Of a DNA stretch of 64,000 bases, positions 16,731 through 25,683 are shown piece by piece. The translations under genes were made by a program, and so were the position numbers. The DNA comes from JBMNGG01 sp050949705 (GTDB taxonomy: Bacteria; Bacillota; Thermosediminibacteria; Thermosediminibacterales; Tepidanaerobacteraceae). The notes beneath the pieces were generated by a model that made no database searches, had not been told where the DNA came from, and was given only the letters and a program-made list of their open reading frames with translations. The stretch spans positions 1-64,000 of the forward strand of contig JBMNGG010000005.1 of NCBI GenBank assembly GCA_050949705.1, given 5' to 3'. Position 1 is the first letter of the stretch; every line of letters starts with the position of its first letter.

Positions 16731-17849
16731 ATGCCTATTACCGGTACTGCTAAAATTGACCGTAAAACCAAAATACTTATTAACCGTCTAAAACCCGGTG
16801 ATATTGCAGTAATTAACCATGAAGATATAGATGAAGTTGGAGCTCTTGGTTTAGTTTCATGCAAAGTTAAAGTCGTTGTAAATGCAGCAAAATCTATCAC
16901 TGGCAGATACCCTAATCCTGGGCCAAGTATCCTTGCCAATGCCAATATCTTAATCGTTGATAATGTTGGTGAAGAGATAATGTCCTTAGAAGAGGGTATT
17001 GAGCTTACAGTATCAGAGAATGGTGAAATATATAGTGATAATGAATTAATAGCGAAGGGTGAAATTCTTACAAAGGACAAGATAGATTTCTATATGGAAG
17101 CTGCCAAAGATAATATTGAAAACTCACTTGAAAAGTTTATAAATAACACTTTACAATATGCAAAAAAGGAAAAATATCTAATAATGGGTGGAGTTGAAAT
17201 TCCTGATATTAAAACTCCTATAAAAGGAAAACATGTATTAGTTGTTGTAAGAGGTAATAATTATAAAGAGGACCTAGCGGCTATAAAGTCTTATATTGAC
17301 GAAATCAGGCCTGTGTTAATCGGGGTAGATGGTGGTGCCGATGCCTTAATAGAATATGGTTATATACCTGATATCATTATAGGAGATATGGACAGTGTAT
17401 CTGACCATGCATTAAAAGTTTGTAAAGATATTGTAGTCCATGCTTACTCAGATGGAAGAGCACCGGGATTGTCGAGAGTAAAAGCAATAGACCTTCCGGC
17501 AGAGATTTTTATTTCCCCGGGGACTAGCGAAGATATAGCCATGCTTTTAGCTTATGAAAAAGGCGCTGATTTAATAGTAGCCGTTGGAACCCATTCTAAT
17601 ATGATTGATTTCATGGAAAAAGGTAGAAAGGGAATGGGCAGTACTTTTTTGGTCAGGTTAAAAATAGGATCTATTTTAGTGGACGCTAAAGGTGTTAGCA
17701 AACTTTATAATCAGAAAATAAGACCATCTTACTTGGTGAGCCTTTTTGCAGCTGCTTTAGTACCTATTATTGTTATTTCTACCATTTCTCCCCCTATCAA
17801 ACATGTAATAAAACTTCTTGAACTTAGACTAAAACTGTTATTGCCTTAA
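16731..17849 (+). CDS. steA: SteA-like septal/cytokinetic ring protein
   Basis: 372 residues. The central part resembles a thiamin pyrophosphokinase-like Rossmann domain (LIGVDGGADALIEYGY and DIIIGDMDSVSD, about residues 195-225), and a C-terminal hydrophobic helix is present. This architecture matches SteA (Mycobacterium tuberculosis Rv1695-1698 region type), a corynebacterial septum protein linked to cell-wall hydrolase control. The next gene is an MctB/SteB-like membrane protein, the same pairing as in Actinobacteria, which strengthens the call. The start is ATG with AAAGGTG upstream. Its function in Firmicutes is not established. Confidence 0.85.
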   Translation: MPITGTAKIDRKTKILINRLKPGDIAVINHEDIDEVGALGLVSCKVKVVVNAAKSITGRYPNPGPSILANANILIVDNVGEEIMSLEEGIELTVSENGEIYSDNELIAKGEILTKDKIDFYMEAAKDNIENSLEKFINNTLQYAKKEKYLIMGGVEIPDIKTPIKGKHVLVVVRGNNYKEDLAAIKSYIDEIRPVLIGVDGGADALIEYGYIPDIIIGDMDSVSDHALKVCKDIVVHAYSDGRAPGLSRVKAIDLPAEIFISPGTSEDIAMLLAYEKGADLIVAVGTHSNMIDFMEKGRKGMGSTFLVRLKIGSILVDAKGVSKLYNQKIRPSYLVSLFAAALVPIIVISTISPPIKHVIKLLELRLKLLLP

Positions 17850-17863
17850 AGGAGCATAGAAAA

Positions 17864-18742
17864 ATGTTTATCAATATAAAATATTTGGTTATAACTGTTA
17901 TATCTATCTTCTTAGCCCTTGGTATAGGGATTTTAATCGGAATTCAAGTAGATTCCCAGAATATTATTTTTGAACAACAAGAAATAACTGTTCAGAGAAT
18001 GGAAAATAAATTTGATGAACTCAATCGCCTTAATCAAGACCTACAAGACAAAGTAAATCAGCTTTCTGTATCTACAGATTTAAAAGAACAGTATATTAAA
18101 AACGTCTTTCCAGACTATATAAAAAACAAACTAGAAGACCTGCATGTTGTGATTTTCGAGACTACTGATGACTATACATATACTACTATGAGACAGGCCT
18201 TAAAAATGGCCGGATGCAAAGTTACTTCGGTAACTCTTGTAAGCGAAAGGCTTATTCATATGAGCGAGGAAGAGAAAAATGATCTGATGGAGTATTTTGA
18301 AACTGACAAAGATATTATTCCAACTATACTAAACAGAATCGTTGAAACTGTGACTGTGAGCAACCAAGTTGAAAATATAGCTTATTTAATTCAAAAGGGA
18401 ATAATCTATGTGAGCGGTGATTTTGCAAGTCCCGCTGATTATGTGGTTATTGCGGGAGGAAGTTCAGAAAAAAGCGATAAACATGAAATTATCGATATAC
18501 CCATAATAAGAGAAGTAAAAAGGCATTCCCTGCCAATAGTAGGTGTAGAGACCAGTAATGTAGCATACTCTTATATAGATTATTATAAAAAGGAGAAGTT
18601 ATCTACTGTAGATAATGTTGATAGCATTATCGGGCAAACTTCCTTAGTTTTGGTGATTTCAGGCAAAGAAGGCCATTTCGGCGTTAAAAAAACTTCTCAC
18701 TCCTTAATGCCCTTTTTGAGTGAGGGGGATAAGAATAATTGA
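17864..18742 (+). CDS. MctB/SteB-like membrane protein (DUF3186 family)
   Basis: 292 residues. One N-terminal membrane helix (VITVISIFLALGIGILIGIQ) is followed by a coiled coil (about residues 35-70, MENKFDELNRLNQDLQDKVN) and a globular extracytoplasmic domain. It matches the family annotated as copper transporter MctB in mycobacteria and SteB in corynebacteria. No obvious copper-binding Cys/His cluster is visible, so the envelope role with SteA is the better guess. It follows steA by 14 bases with a strong AAAGGAG ribosome site and overlaps the next gene by 4 bases. Confidence 0.8.
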   Translation: MFINIKYLVITVISIFLALGIGILIGIQVDSQNIIFEQQEITVQRMENKFDELNRLNQDLQDKVNQLSVSTDLKEQYIKNVFPDYIKNKLEDLHVVIFETTDDYTYTTMRQALKMAGCKVTSVTLVSERLIHMSEEEKNDLMEYFETDKDIIPTILNRIVETVTVSNQVENIAYLIQKGIIYVSGDFASPADYVVIAGGSSEKSDKHEIIDIPIIREVKRHSLPIVGVETSNVAYSYIDYYKKEKLSTVDNVDSIIGQTSLVLVISGKEGHFGVKKTSHSLMPFLSEGDKNN

Positions 18743-19425
18743 AAGTAACTATATTGATGCCGGCTTATAATGAAGAAAACAATATAAAACAAAGTTTGAA
18801 GGGCTTGGAGCATTTTGAAAAGGACTTTTGCAAAAAAAATCATTTATCTTCGGAGATAATTGTTATAGATGATGGTTCCAAGGACAATACATATAGCAGA
18901 GCTTTAGAGGCTAATGCAAAGGTTATAAAGTTAGAGTACAATAAAGGTAAAGGCAATGCACTTCGTCAAGGCCTTAAAAAGGCTGATGGTGACATAATAG
19001 TATTTCTAGATGCAGACCTTAGAGAAAGCTCTAGTGAAGTTTTTAAATTAGTCTTGCCAATTTTAGAAGATGAGGCTGATGTAGTAATTGCTCGCTTTAA
19101 AACATCAAAAGAGAAAAAGGGATTTGGATTGGTAAAAGCTTTAGCTTCATTCGGTCTAATCTTGTTTACCGGCAAGAAAGTAACAAGTGTTTTATCTGGA
19201 CAGCGAGCTTTTAAAAAAAGTGTTTTAGAAGATATAGGTCCAATCCCTGAAGGTTTTGGAATTGAAATCGGAATGCTGATTGACATATTAAAAAAGGATT
19301 ATCGGATTAAAGAAGTTGATGTTGATATGTATCATGATGTGACCGGCAGGGACTTAAAAGGATTTTTGCATAGGGGAAAGCAGTTCTGGCATATATTGAA
19401 GGTGCTTATTTCAAAGATAATTTAG
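18739..19425 (+). CDS. Family 2 glycosyltransferase
   Basis: 228 residues, GT-A fold. The nucleotide-sugar motifs are MPAYNEENNI at the N-terminus, IVIDDGSKDNTY, KGKGNALRQGL and VFLDADLRES (metal-binding DxD). The size and lack of membrane helices resemble polyprenyl-phosphate glycosyltransferases of the DPM1 type, although GPGS-like glucosyl-3-phosphoglycerate synthases also look similar. It starts at TTG overlapping the stop of the MctB-like gene, so translation is probably coupled. With the MraY/WecA-like gene downstream it suggests a lipid-linked sugar pathway. Confidence 0.85.
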   Translation: MKVTILMPAYNEENNIKQSLKGLEHFEKDFCKKNHLSSEIIVIDDGSKDNTYSRALEANAKVIKLEYNKGKGNALRQGLKKADGDIIVFLDADLRESSSEVFKLVLPILEDEADVVIARFKTSKEKKGFGLVKALASFGLILFTGKKVTSVLSGQRAFKKSVLEDIGPIPEGFGIEIGMLIDILKKDYRIKEVDVDMYHDVTGRDLKGFLHRGKQFWHILKVLISKII

Positions 19426-19486
19426 CTAGGATACAATATATAGCTTTTCTATAAGTATCTAGATACAGTTAATAAAGCCTTTTTAG

Positions 19487-19795
19487 TAAGGTCGTCAGAT
19501 TGTAAAGAAATAACTTAAGTATTGAAGTTTCAAGTAACTATAGTGGCCGTCAGATTATACGTTCGCTCAGGTTTCTTTTTTTGATGGTTCTAAACCTCAT
19601 TTTTTGCAAAAGCCTAAAGCTTTAAGCTCAGGCTAATTCGAAACTATTATATACTAAGCTAAATGGCAAATAAACTCAAGAATTTACCTATATTGGTACT
19701 CCGCGAAAAGCTTTTTCACGGCTTTAGCAAAAATTTCGGTAAGAACCATTGACAAAAAAATAAGATTTCGCTCTCTGCATAATCTGACGACCTTA
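19487..19795. mobile_element. Fold-back (MITE-like) element
   Basis: The gap between the GT2 and GT4 genes holds a non-coding element. Outer 15-bp perfect inverted repeats TAAGGTCGTCAGATT (19487-19501) and AATCTGACGACCTTA (19781-19795) bound it. Inside, 19545-19627 is a long imperfect inverted copy of 19700-19792; shared blocks include CGTCAGATTAT, TTTTTTTG, ATGGTTCT, TTTTTGC and AAAGC. The flanks TTAGTAA and TTAGCTAA may be an imperfect target duplication. No transposase gene is present, so any movement would need help in trans. The folded RNA could affect expression of the downstream genes. Confidence 0.6.
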
Positions 19796-19870
19796 GCTAA
19801 GGTATTTTATGACTTTTTAATGGATATATTAATGTGCCCAAAAGCAACTATGTATTTTGGAGGAAATGCT

Positions 19871-20701
19871 TTGTCGACTACTTTTGTATTGATAGTTTTT
19901 ATTTTTGCTGCCATCTTTTCTTTTGCTTTTACACCTGCTTTTATAGATATTTTTGAGCGAAGTGGCAGGCTTGTAAAAAATTATAGGGGTGATATGATAG
20001 CTCAGGGAATAGGTGTAATGTTTCCCATATTATCCTTGCTTTGGTATAGCTTATACATAGTATTAGTTAAAAATTATTCTTTTGATATGCTATTAATACA
20101 ACTTGCTATTATTATGGCATGTTTTATCGGTTTCATTGATGACATGTTGGGAACACGAGATGTGCTTGGTTTAAAGGGACATTTTAAAAGCCTGCTTAAA
20201 GGGCGACTTACCACAGGTGCTTTGAAGGCTATGATTGGACTGTTAGTTGCATTTATTATTAGTTTTTCATGTACATCAAGGATTACTGAAATAATTGTAA
20301 ATACATTAATTATAGCTCTTTTTACCAACTTTTTTAATCTGCTGGATTTAAGACCGGGTAGGGCTATAAAAGTTTATATAATTGCCTTTTTTGCCGTCTT
20401 AGTTAGTTTGATTCTCACCCATAAAGCTGCAACTATAATTCCATTTATTCCTTTAATGGGTTCAGTTATCGGTTACATGCCCTATGATTTAAAAGCAAAG
20501 TCAATGATGGGAGATGCAGGTTCAAATGTGCTTGGTATGTCCACTGGAATCCTAGTGGTACTAAGTTGTACTTGGTATGTACAATTAGCTGTTCTTGCCT
20601 TTCTCATAGGAATACATATTTATACTGAAAAATATTCATTAACTGTTTTGATTAAAAATAACCGTTTTTTAAATTTCTTGGACAATCTGGGCAGATCGTG
20701 A
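19871..20701 (+). CDS. MraY/WecA-like polyprenyl-phosphate sugar-1-P transferase
   Basis: 276 residues with about nine membrane helices. Conserved cytoplasmic motifs of the family are visible: the DD pair in GFIDDMLGTRD, NFFNLLDLRPGRA, and MMGDAGSNVLG. Family members attach a sugar-1-phosphate to undecaprenyl phosphate. The protein is shorter than MraY (about 320), and it is not beside mur genes, so it more likely serves another surface polymer. TTG at 19871 is preferred, 7 bases after GGAGG. The fold-back element lies immediately upstream. Confidence 0.8.
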   Translation: MSTTFVLIVFIFAAIFSFAFTPAFIDIFERSGRLVKNYRGDMIAQGIGVMFPILSLLWYSLYIVLVKNYSFDMLLIQLAIIMACFIGFIDDMLGTRDVLGLKGHFKSLLKGRLTTGALKAMIGLLVAFIISFSCTSRITEIIVNTLIIALFTNFFNLLDLRPGRAIKVYIIAFFAVLVSLILTHKAATIIPFIPLMGSVIGYMPYDLKAKSMMGDAGSNVLGMSTGILVVLSCTWYVQLAVLAFLIGIHIYTEKYSLTVLIKNNRFLNFLDNLGRS

Positions 20702-20710
20702 GGTTACATT

Positions 20711-21802
20711 ATGATTAATTACTCAAAAGCCATAGTGAAAGATATTATCCAGAAAAGAGAAAACTGCACTGAAATAATAGTAATAATAGATAGTAAAGAA
20801 TATAAAGCAGTGAATTATGACAGTTTAACGGGTGCTGTTAAAATAGGTGACCAGGTGCTTTTAAATACTACTGCTCAAGATTTAAAACTTGGTAGTGGTG
20901 GATATCATTTTGTACTGTCTATAAATCATGGGAATGCTATGTTCCCTCCTGTTGCAAAAGATGGTCACATAATGAAACTTAGATACACTCCCCTTCAATT
21001 TGCTGTTTTAAGCACTGAGGAAGAGCAAAGTCCTTACCATGATGTATTTGATAATTTCGAGAATCTTGAAGGCATGCCGGTAATAATCGGTGAACTTCAC
21101 AGCATGTTGCCAGCTGCGGTTTTTAATATAAAACAAAATAGACCTAATCTTTGTGTATCTTACATAATGACTGACGGAGGAGCGCTCCCTATAAGCTTTA
21201 GTAAAAGTGTCAGTTTTTTAAAAGACAAAAATTTAATCGATGGAACTATAACTTTTGGTCAAGCCTTTGGTGGTGATTATGAGACAGTAAATATTTACAC
21301 AGCTTTAATAACAGCTTCTGAGATCTTAAAATCTGACATTGCAATAATTACCATGGGACCAGGAATAACCGGAACAGGAACAAAATATGGGTTTTCCGGT
21401 ATTGAGCAGGGACCAATTATTGATGCTGTTAATACTCTTGGTGGTAGACCTATTTTTATCCCGAGAATAAGTTTTGCTGATAATAGAACAAGACATAGAG
21501 GCATAAGTCATCATAGTGTCACGGTGCTTAAAGAAATTGCTAAAACTCAGGCTACAGTAGTTATTCCGCTGATGGAAGAAAAAAAGATGGACTATGTGCA
21601 AAATCAAATCACAAAAAATGGTCTTGATAAAAAGCACAGGATTATCTATATAAATGAAATTGAAAAGCTCTTGGAAAACCTTTCACACTTCGACCTTCGA
21701 TTGTCCACAATGGGTAGAGGGATTAACGATGATTTGGAATTTTTCTTGGCTGCTGGGGCTGCGGGGTATCATGGATCTAATATAGTAGAAAAAACTACGT
21801 AA
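20711..21802 (+). CDS. DUF3866 family protein
   Basis: 363 residues, soluble. The sequence (GDQVLLNTTAQDLKLGSGG, then HIMKLRYTPLQ, then TMGPGITGTGTKYGF and TMGRGINDD) corresponds to the DUF3866 family, whose members sit near steA/mctB in Actinobacteria and some Clostridia. No catalytic role is known. The Gly-rich MGPGITGTGT region may be a ligand-binding loop. The start ATG has GTGAGG upstream and lies 9 bases after the sugar transferase. Confidence 0.75.
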   Translation: MINYSKAIVKDIIQKRENCTEIIVIIDSKEYKAVNYDSLTGAVKIGDQVLLNTTAQDLKLGSGGYHFVLSINHGNAMFPPVAKDGHIMKLRYTPLQFAVLSTEEEQSPYHDVFDNFENLEGMPVIIGELHSMLPAAVFNIKQNRPNLCVSYIMTDGGALPISFSKSVSFLKDKNLIDGTITFGQAFGGDYETVNIYTALITASEILKSDIAIITMGPGITGTGTKYGFSGIEQGPIIDAVNTLGGRPIFIPRISFADNRTRHRGISHHSVTVLKEIAKTQATVVIPLMEEKKMDYVQNQITKNGLDKKHRIIYINEIEKLLENLSHFDLRLSTMGRGINDDLEFFLAAGAAGYHGSNIVEKTT

Positions 21803-21865
21803 GTGTCACTGGATGTATCTGATCTTGTTTTATGGCGTTCATAATAAGTAATGAAGGGAAATGGT

Positions 21866-22909
21866 TTGGACATGCGATTACATTTTAAATCCTATATTAA
21901 AACTCTAATATTATTTTTAATTATTTCAATACTATTTTTATGCACAGGATGCAACGATACTTCCCATTTGTCAGAAGCATTTGAAGTGCATTTCCTTGAT
22001 GTTGGTCAAGCAGATGCAGCCTTAATAGTCTGTGATGGTAAGACTATGCTTATCGATGGAGGGAATGTAGGAGACTCTAATCTGATATATTCTGTTTTAA
22101 GAAAAAAGGGAATTACATATCTTGATTATATTATTTGCACACATCCCCATGAAGATCATGTGGGAGGGCTTTCGGGTGCTCTAGAGGCAGCCAAGGCCGG
22201 TCGGGTTTTTTGTTCTATGGATTCATATGACAGCAGGGCTTTTCAAAACTTTGCAAATTACGTAAAAAAGCAAGAATTAGAACTTGAATTTCCACCAATA
22301 GGAGAGACAATTTCCCTTGGCAGTGCCTCAGTAGAGTTCTTAGGTCCACAGCAAATTTATGAAGATACAAATGAAATGTCTATTGTTGTGAGAATTGTCT
22401 ATGGTGAAACTTCATTTCTTTTTACAGGAGATGCAGGTCGGACCTCCGAGCTAGATATGCTGGCTTCAGGGTCTGAATTAAGATCCTCAGTTTTAAAAGT
22501 TGGTCATCATGGCAGTTATACATCTACGTCCTATGTCTTTTTGAGAGAAGTCATGCCCAAATATGCCATTATTTCCGTAGGCAAAGACAATGACTACGGA
22601 CATCCCCACGAAGAAGTAATGAGTAGATTAAGAGATGCGGAAGTTACTGTATATCGCACAGATATACACGGAGACATTATTTGTTCCAGTGACGGGGAAA
22701 ATATTCGGTTTAAAACAGATAAAAACAAGGCTCCGCTGACAACAATAAATAAGCCGGAGTATTACATAGGAAATGTGAATTCGAAAGTTTTTCATTTGCC
22801 ATCTTGCAGCAGCCTGCCTGTGGAGAAAAACAGGATCTATTTTAAACACGAAATAGAAGCCACCATTCAGGGTTATATTCCCTGCAGTAAATGTATAAAT
22901 AGTAAATAA
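21866..22909 (+). CDS. ComEC-like metallo-beta-lactamase lipoprotein with Ada-type Cys domain
   Basis: About 347 residues. A signal peptide ends in a lipobox (LFLCTGC), so it is probably anchored on the outer face of the membrane. The MBL domain has FLDVGQADA, THPHEDHVGG and a later VGHHGS, as in the nuclease-like ComEC/Rec2 C-terminal domain. The last 50 residues (YIGNVNSKVFH, PSC, PCSKC) match the Ada metal-binding fold. It may act as an extracellular nuclease or phosphodiesterase, but this is not shown. TTG at 21866 follows AAGGGA by 6 bases; ATG at 21851 or 21872 are alternatives. Confidence 0.8.
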   Translation: MDMRLHFKSYIKTLILFLIISILFLCTGCNDTSHLSEAFEVHFLDVGQADAALIVCDGKTMLIDGGNVGDSNLIYSVLRKKGITYLDYIICTHPHEDHVGGLSGALEAAKAGRVFCSMDSYDSRAFQNFANYVKKQELELEFPPIGETISLGSASVEFLGPQQIYEDTNEMSIVVRIVYGETSFLFTGDAGRTSELDMLASGSELRSSVLKVGHHGSYTSTSYVFLREVMPKYAIISVGKDNDYGHPHEEVMSRLRDAEVTVYRTDIHGDIICSSDGENIRFKTDKNKAPLTTINKPEYYIGNVNSKVFHLPSCSSLPVEKNRIYFKHEIEATIQGYIPCSKCINSK

Positions 22910-22990
22910 TCCTTTTTATGTGTAACCTTCTCTCTTAAAGTGTTCTATAATCCGGTGCTTACAAATATCTAAAAAAATATTCTACAAATT

Positions 22991-23014
22991 GAAAAAGCCC
23001 TCAAAAAGAGGGCT
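22991..23014 (-). terminator. Terminator of the ilvB-ilvE unit
   Basis: The stem AGCCCTC/GAGGGCT with loop A5 (T5 on the minus strand) is followed by TTTTTC. It lies 27 bases after the ilvE stop. No convincing terminator is seen for the plus-strand MBL gene that ends at 22909. Confidence 0.88.
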
Positions 23015-23040
23015 AAGGAAATAAATATTAGTGGCTCTGT

Positions 23041-23919
23041 TTATTTATATATCTCGGTTCCTTCAGTTTCAATGAGTTCTTTAAAGGCATTGATAATTTT
23101 ATTAGTAACTGTTCCAGGTTTACCGTCACCTATTGTGCGCCCATCCACTTTAACTACAGGCACCGCCTCTGCTGCAGTTCCTGAGAGGAAACACTCGTCT
23201 GCGGTATAAACATCGTATCTCGTAAATACTTTTTCTTCTACTGTAATTCCCATATTTTTCGCTAATTCCATGATGGCATTTCTTGTTATTCCGACTAGTA
23301 TTCCCAGATAAGGTGGTGGAGTAATTAAAACACCGTTTTTAACTATGAAAATGTTATCCCCTGTACATTCTGCTACATAATCTTCGCTATTTAACATCAT
23401 AGCTTCAGGAGCCCCTGATAGATTTGCTTCTAGCTTTGCCATAATATTATTTAAGTAGTTTAGTGATTTCATCTGAGGATTTACACCTTCAGGCCTATTT
23501 CTACGTGTAGCTGCTGTTATAATTTCCATTCCTTCTTTGTAAAGCTTTTCAGGATAAAGGACTATGTTATCGGTAATGCAGATAATAGTCGGCTCTTTAC
23601 ATTTCCTAGGATCAAGACCTAAGTCTCCAACTCCACGAGATACTACCAATCTTATGTAAGCATCTCTTTGTTCATTTCTTCTAAGGGTTTCTAATACAAC
23701 TTCCATCATTTCTTCTTTTGTAAGTGGAATATCAAGCATAATAGCCCTTGCCCCATTATACAGTCTGTCGATATGCTCTTTAAGCCTAAAAACCTTGCCA
23801 CCGTAAGCTCTTATTCCCTCAAAAATACCGTCACCATATAAAAAACCATGGTCAAATACAGATATCTTAGCCTCTTCCTTTGAAAAATACTGTCCATTTA
23901 CATAAATCTGTATGCTCAT
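23041..23919 (-). CDS. ilvE: Branched-chain amino acid aminotransferase
   Basis: 292 residues, PLP fold type IV. It catalyses the last step of valine, leucine and isoleucine synthesis. Motifs: DHGFLYGDGIFEGIRAYGG at the N-terminus, PLP-binding Lys in QMKSLNYLNNI (about residue 155), Glu in YVAECTGDNIFIV, and LSGTAAEAVPV. The ATG at 23919 is chosen because AGGAGG stands 7 bases upstream. It follows the second acetolactate synthase by about 60 bases and should share its T-box-controlled transcript. A type IV paralogue at 56146-56997 is closer to D-amino acid transaminases. Confidence 0.92.
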   Translation of the reverse strand: MSIQIYVNGQYFSKEEAKISVFDHGFLYGDGIFEGIRAYGGKVFRLKEHIDRLYNGARAIMLDIPLTKEEMMEVVLETLRRNEQRDAYIRLVVSRGVGDLGLDPRKCKEPTIICITDNIVLYPEKLYKEGMEIITAATRRNRPEGVNPQMKSLNYLNNIMAKLEANLSGAPEAMMLNSEDYVAECTGDNIFIVKNGVLITPPPYLGILVGITRNAIMELAKNMGITVEEKVFTRYDVYTADECFLSGTAAEAVPVVKVDGRTIGDGKPGTVTNKIINAFKELIETEGTEIYK

Positions 23920-23982
23920 CAAAAAACCTCCTTGAAATTATGTTATTAATATAGGAAACTCTTTACTCTTTCTAAGCCTTAT

Positions 23983-25662
23983 CTAAATGCCTAACATGTC
24001 ATTTATAGCTTTACCGGCAGGAACCATTGGCATTACATTCTCATTTGGATCTATTTTAACATCTATTAGTACAGGTTTGTCAATTTTTATTGCTTCTTTT
24101 ATCACCATTGGGAGGTCAGCTTTATTCGTAACTCTAAACCCTTTTACTCCACAGGATTCAGCTAATTTTACATAGTCAGTTACTTCTTCCTCCAAGAGCA
24201 CGTGAGAGTATCTCTTATCAAAGAATAACTCCTGCCACTGACGGACCATTCCGAGGCTTCGGTTGTTAAACACCACAGTTATAACAGGAATATTATATCT
24301 TGCAGCAGTTATGAGTTCATGACAATTCATTTCAAAACTACCATCTCCAGCTATATTAAAAACAAGCTTGTCAGGTCGCCCTAGTTTAGCTCCAAGAGCA
24401 GCCGGTAGCCCAAAACCCATTGTTCCCAAACCACCGGAAGTCACAAAATTTCTTTCCTCTTTAAATTTATAGAATTGTGCTGCCCACATTTGATGTTGAC
24501 CTACCTCAGTAGCTATAATTGCTTTCCCTTGAGTCTGACGACAAATTTCTTCAATTACATATTGAGGTTTAAGGCCTTCTGGACAATACTTAAGTGGGTA
24601 AGTTTTCTTCCAATACATTATTTTTTCTACCCATTCTTTATGTTTCTTAACAGGCAGCGTTTTGCTTAGTTTGTTTAAAAACTGCTTAACATCAGCTTTT
24701 ATGCCCAAGTCTATATTAACATTTTTCCCTAATTCAGCTGTATCTATATCCACATGTATAATTTTAGCATTGGGTGCAAACTCTTTAATTTTACCAGTTA
24801 CTCTATCCTCAAACCTAGCACCTAAAGCTATCAATAAATCAGACCCTGTAACTGCTTTATTTGCATAGGCAGTACCATGCATTCCTAACATACCTAGATA
24901 AAGAGGGTGTTCTGCAGGAAAGCTTGTAATTCCCATAAGGGTTGTTGTTACAGGAGCCTCAATTCTCTCTGCAAACTCAAGAAGCTCTGCACCAGAATTC
25001 GAACTTGTTATGCCTCCGCCAGCATATATCACAGGTCTCTCTGCCTTTTCAATCATACTAGCAGCTTTTTTAACCAATGACTCCAGATTTGCTGAATGCT
25101 CATACTTAGAATCATAGGTTTTCATAAAGCCATTAACGTTTGTAATGATCTCACTTTCGTTTATTTCCCCTGCCATAATATCTTTAGGTAAATCAACAAG
25201 TACAGGACCGGGTCTGCCGGTAGTTGCTATAAAAAATGCTTCTTTAACTTTTTTAACTATTTCTCTTTTGTCCCGAATTAGAAAACTGTGTTTAGTTATA
25301 GGCAAAGTTACTCCTGTTATATCAACTTCCTGAAACGAATCTTTTCCCAGCAAATCCAAAGATACTTGGCCGGTAAAAGCCACCATAGGTATTGAATCCA
25401 TATATGCATTGGCGATGCCAGTAATTAAATTGGTGGCCCCAGGCCCAGAAGTGCTTAACACCACACCAACTTTGCCCGTAGCCCTGGCATAACCATCAGC
25501 AGCATGAGCTGCACCTTGCTCATGAACTGTTCTAATATGTCTTATCTTTTTATTAGAGTATAATGCGTCATATATAGGTAAAGCAGAACCACCTGGATAT
25601 CCAAAAATGGTGTCTACACCTAATTCTTCCAAAGTTTTTAATAGCAGCTCTGCACCATTCAT
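23983..25662 (-). CDS. ilvB: Acetolactate synthase, large subunit (copy 1)
   Basis: 559 residues. It condenses pyruvate with pyruvate or 2-oxobutyrate using thiamin diphosphate. The catalytic Glu is in TVHEQGAAHAADGYAR (about residue 47), and the ThDP/Mg site is GDGSFEMNCHEL with VVFNNRSLGMVRQWQ. A FAD-type central domain contains YAGGGI and LGARFEDRVTG. No small-subunit gene accompanies this copy; it may share ilvN from the other unit. It has its own promoter and T-box, with ilvE downstream. Copy 2 is at 32038-33696. Confidence 0.93.
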   Translation of the reverse strand: MNGAELLLKTLEELGVDTIFGYPGGSALPIYDALYSNKKIRHIRTVHEQGAAHAADGYARATGKVGVVLSTSGPGATNLITGIANAYMDSIPMVAFTGQVSLDLLGKDSFQEVDITGVTLPITKHSFLIRDKREIVKKVKEAFFIATTGRPGPVLVDLPKDIMAGEINESEIITNVNGFMKTYDSKYEHSANLESLVKKAASMIEKAERPVIYAGGGITSSNSGAELLEFAERIEAPVTTTLMGITSFPAEHPLYLGMLGMHGTAYANKAVTGSDLLIALGARFEDRVTGKIKEFAPNAKIIHVDIDTAELGKNVNIDLGIKADVKQFLNKLSKTLPVKKHKEWVEKIMYWKKTYPLKYCPEGLKPQYVIEEICRQTQGKAIIATEVGQHQMWAAQFYKFKEERNFVTSGGLGTMGFGLPAALGAKLGRPDKLVFNIAGDGSFEMNCHELITAARYNIPVITVVFNNRSLGMVRQWQELFFDKRYSHVLLEEEVTDYVKLAESCGVKGFRVTNKADLPMVIKEAIKIDKPVLIDVKIDPNENVMPMVPAGKAINDMLGI

Positions 25663-25683
25663 AATATCACTCCTTCAATATAA

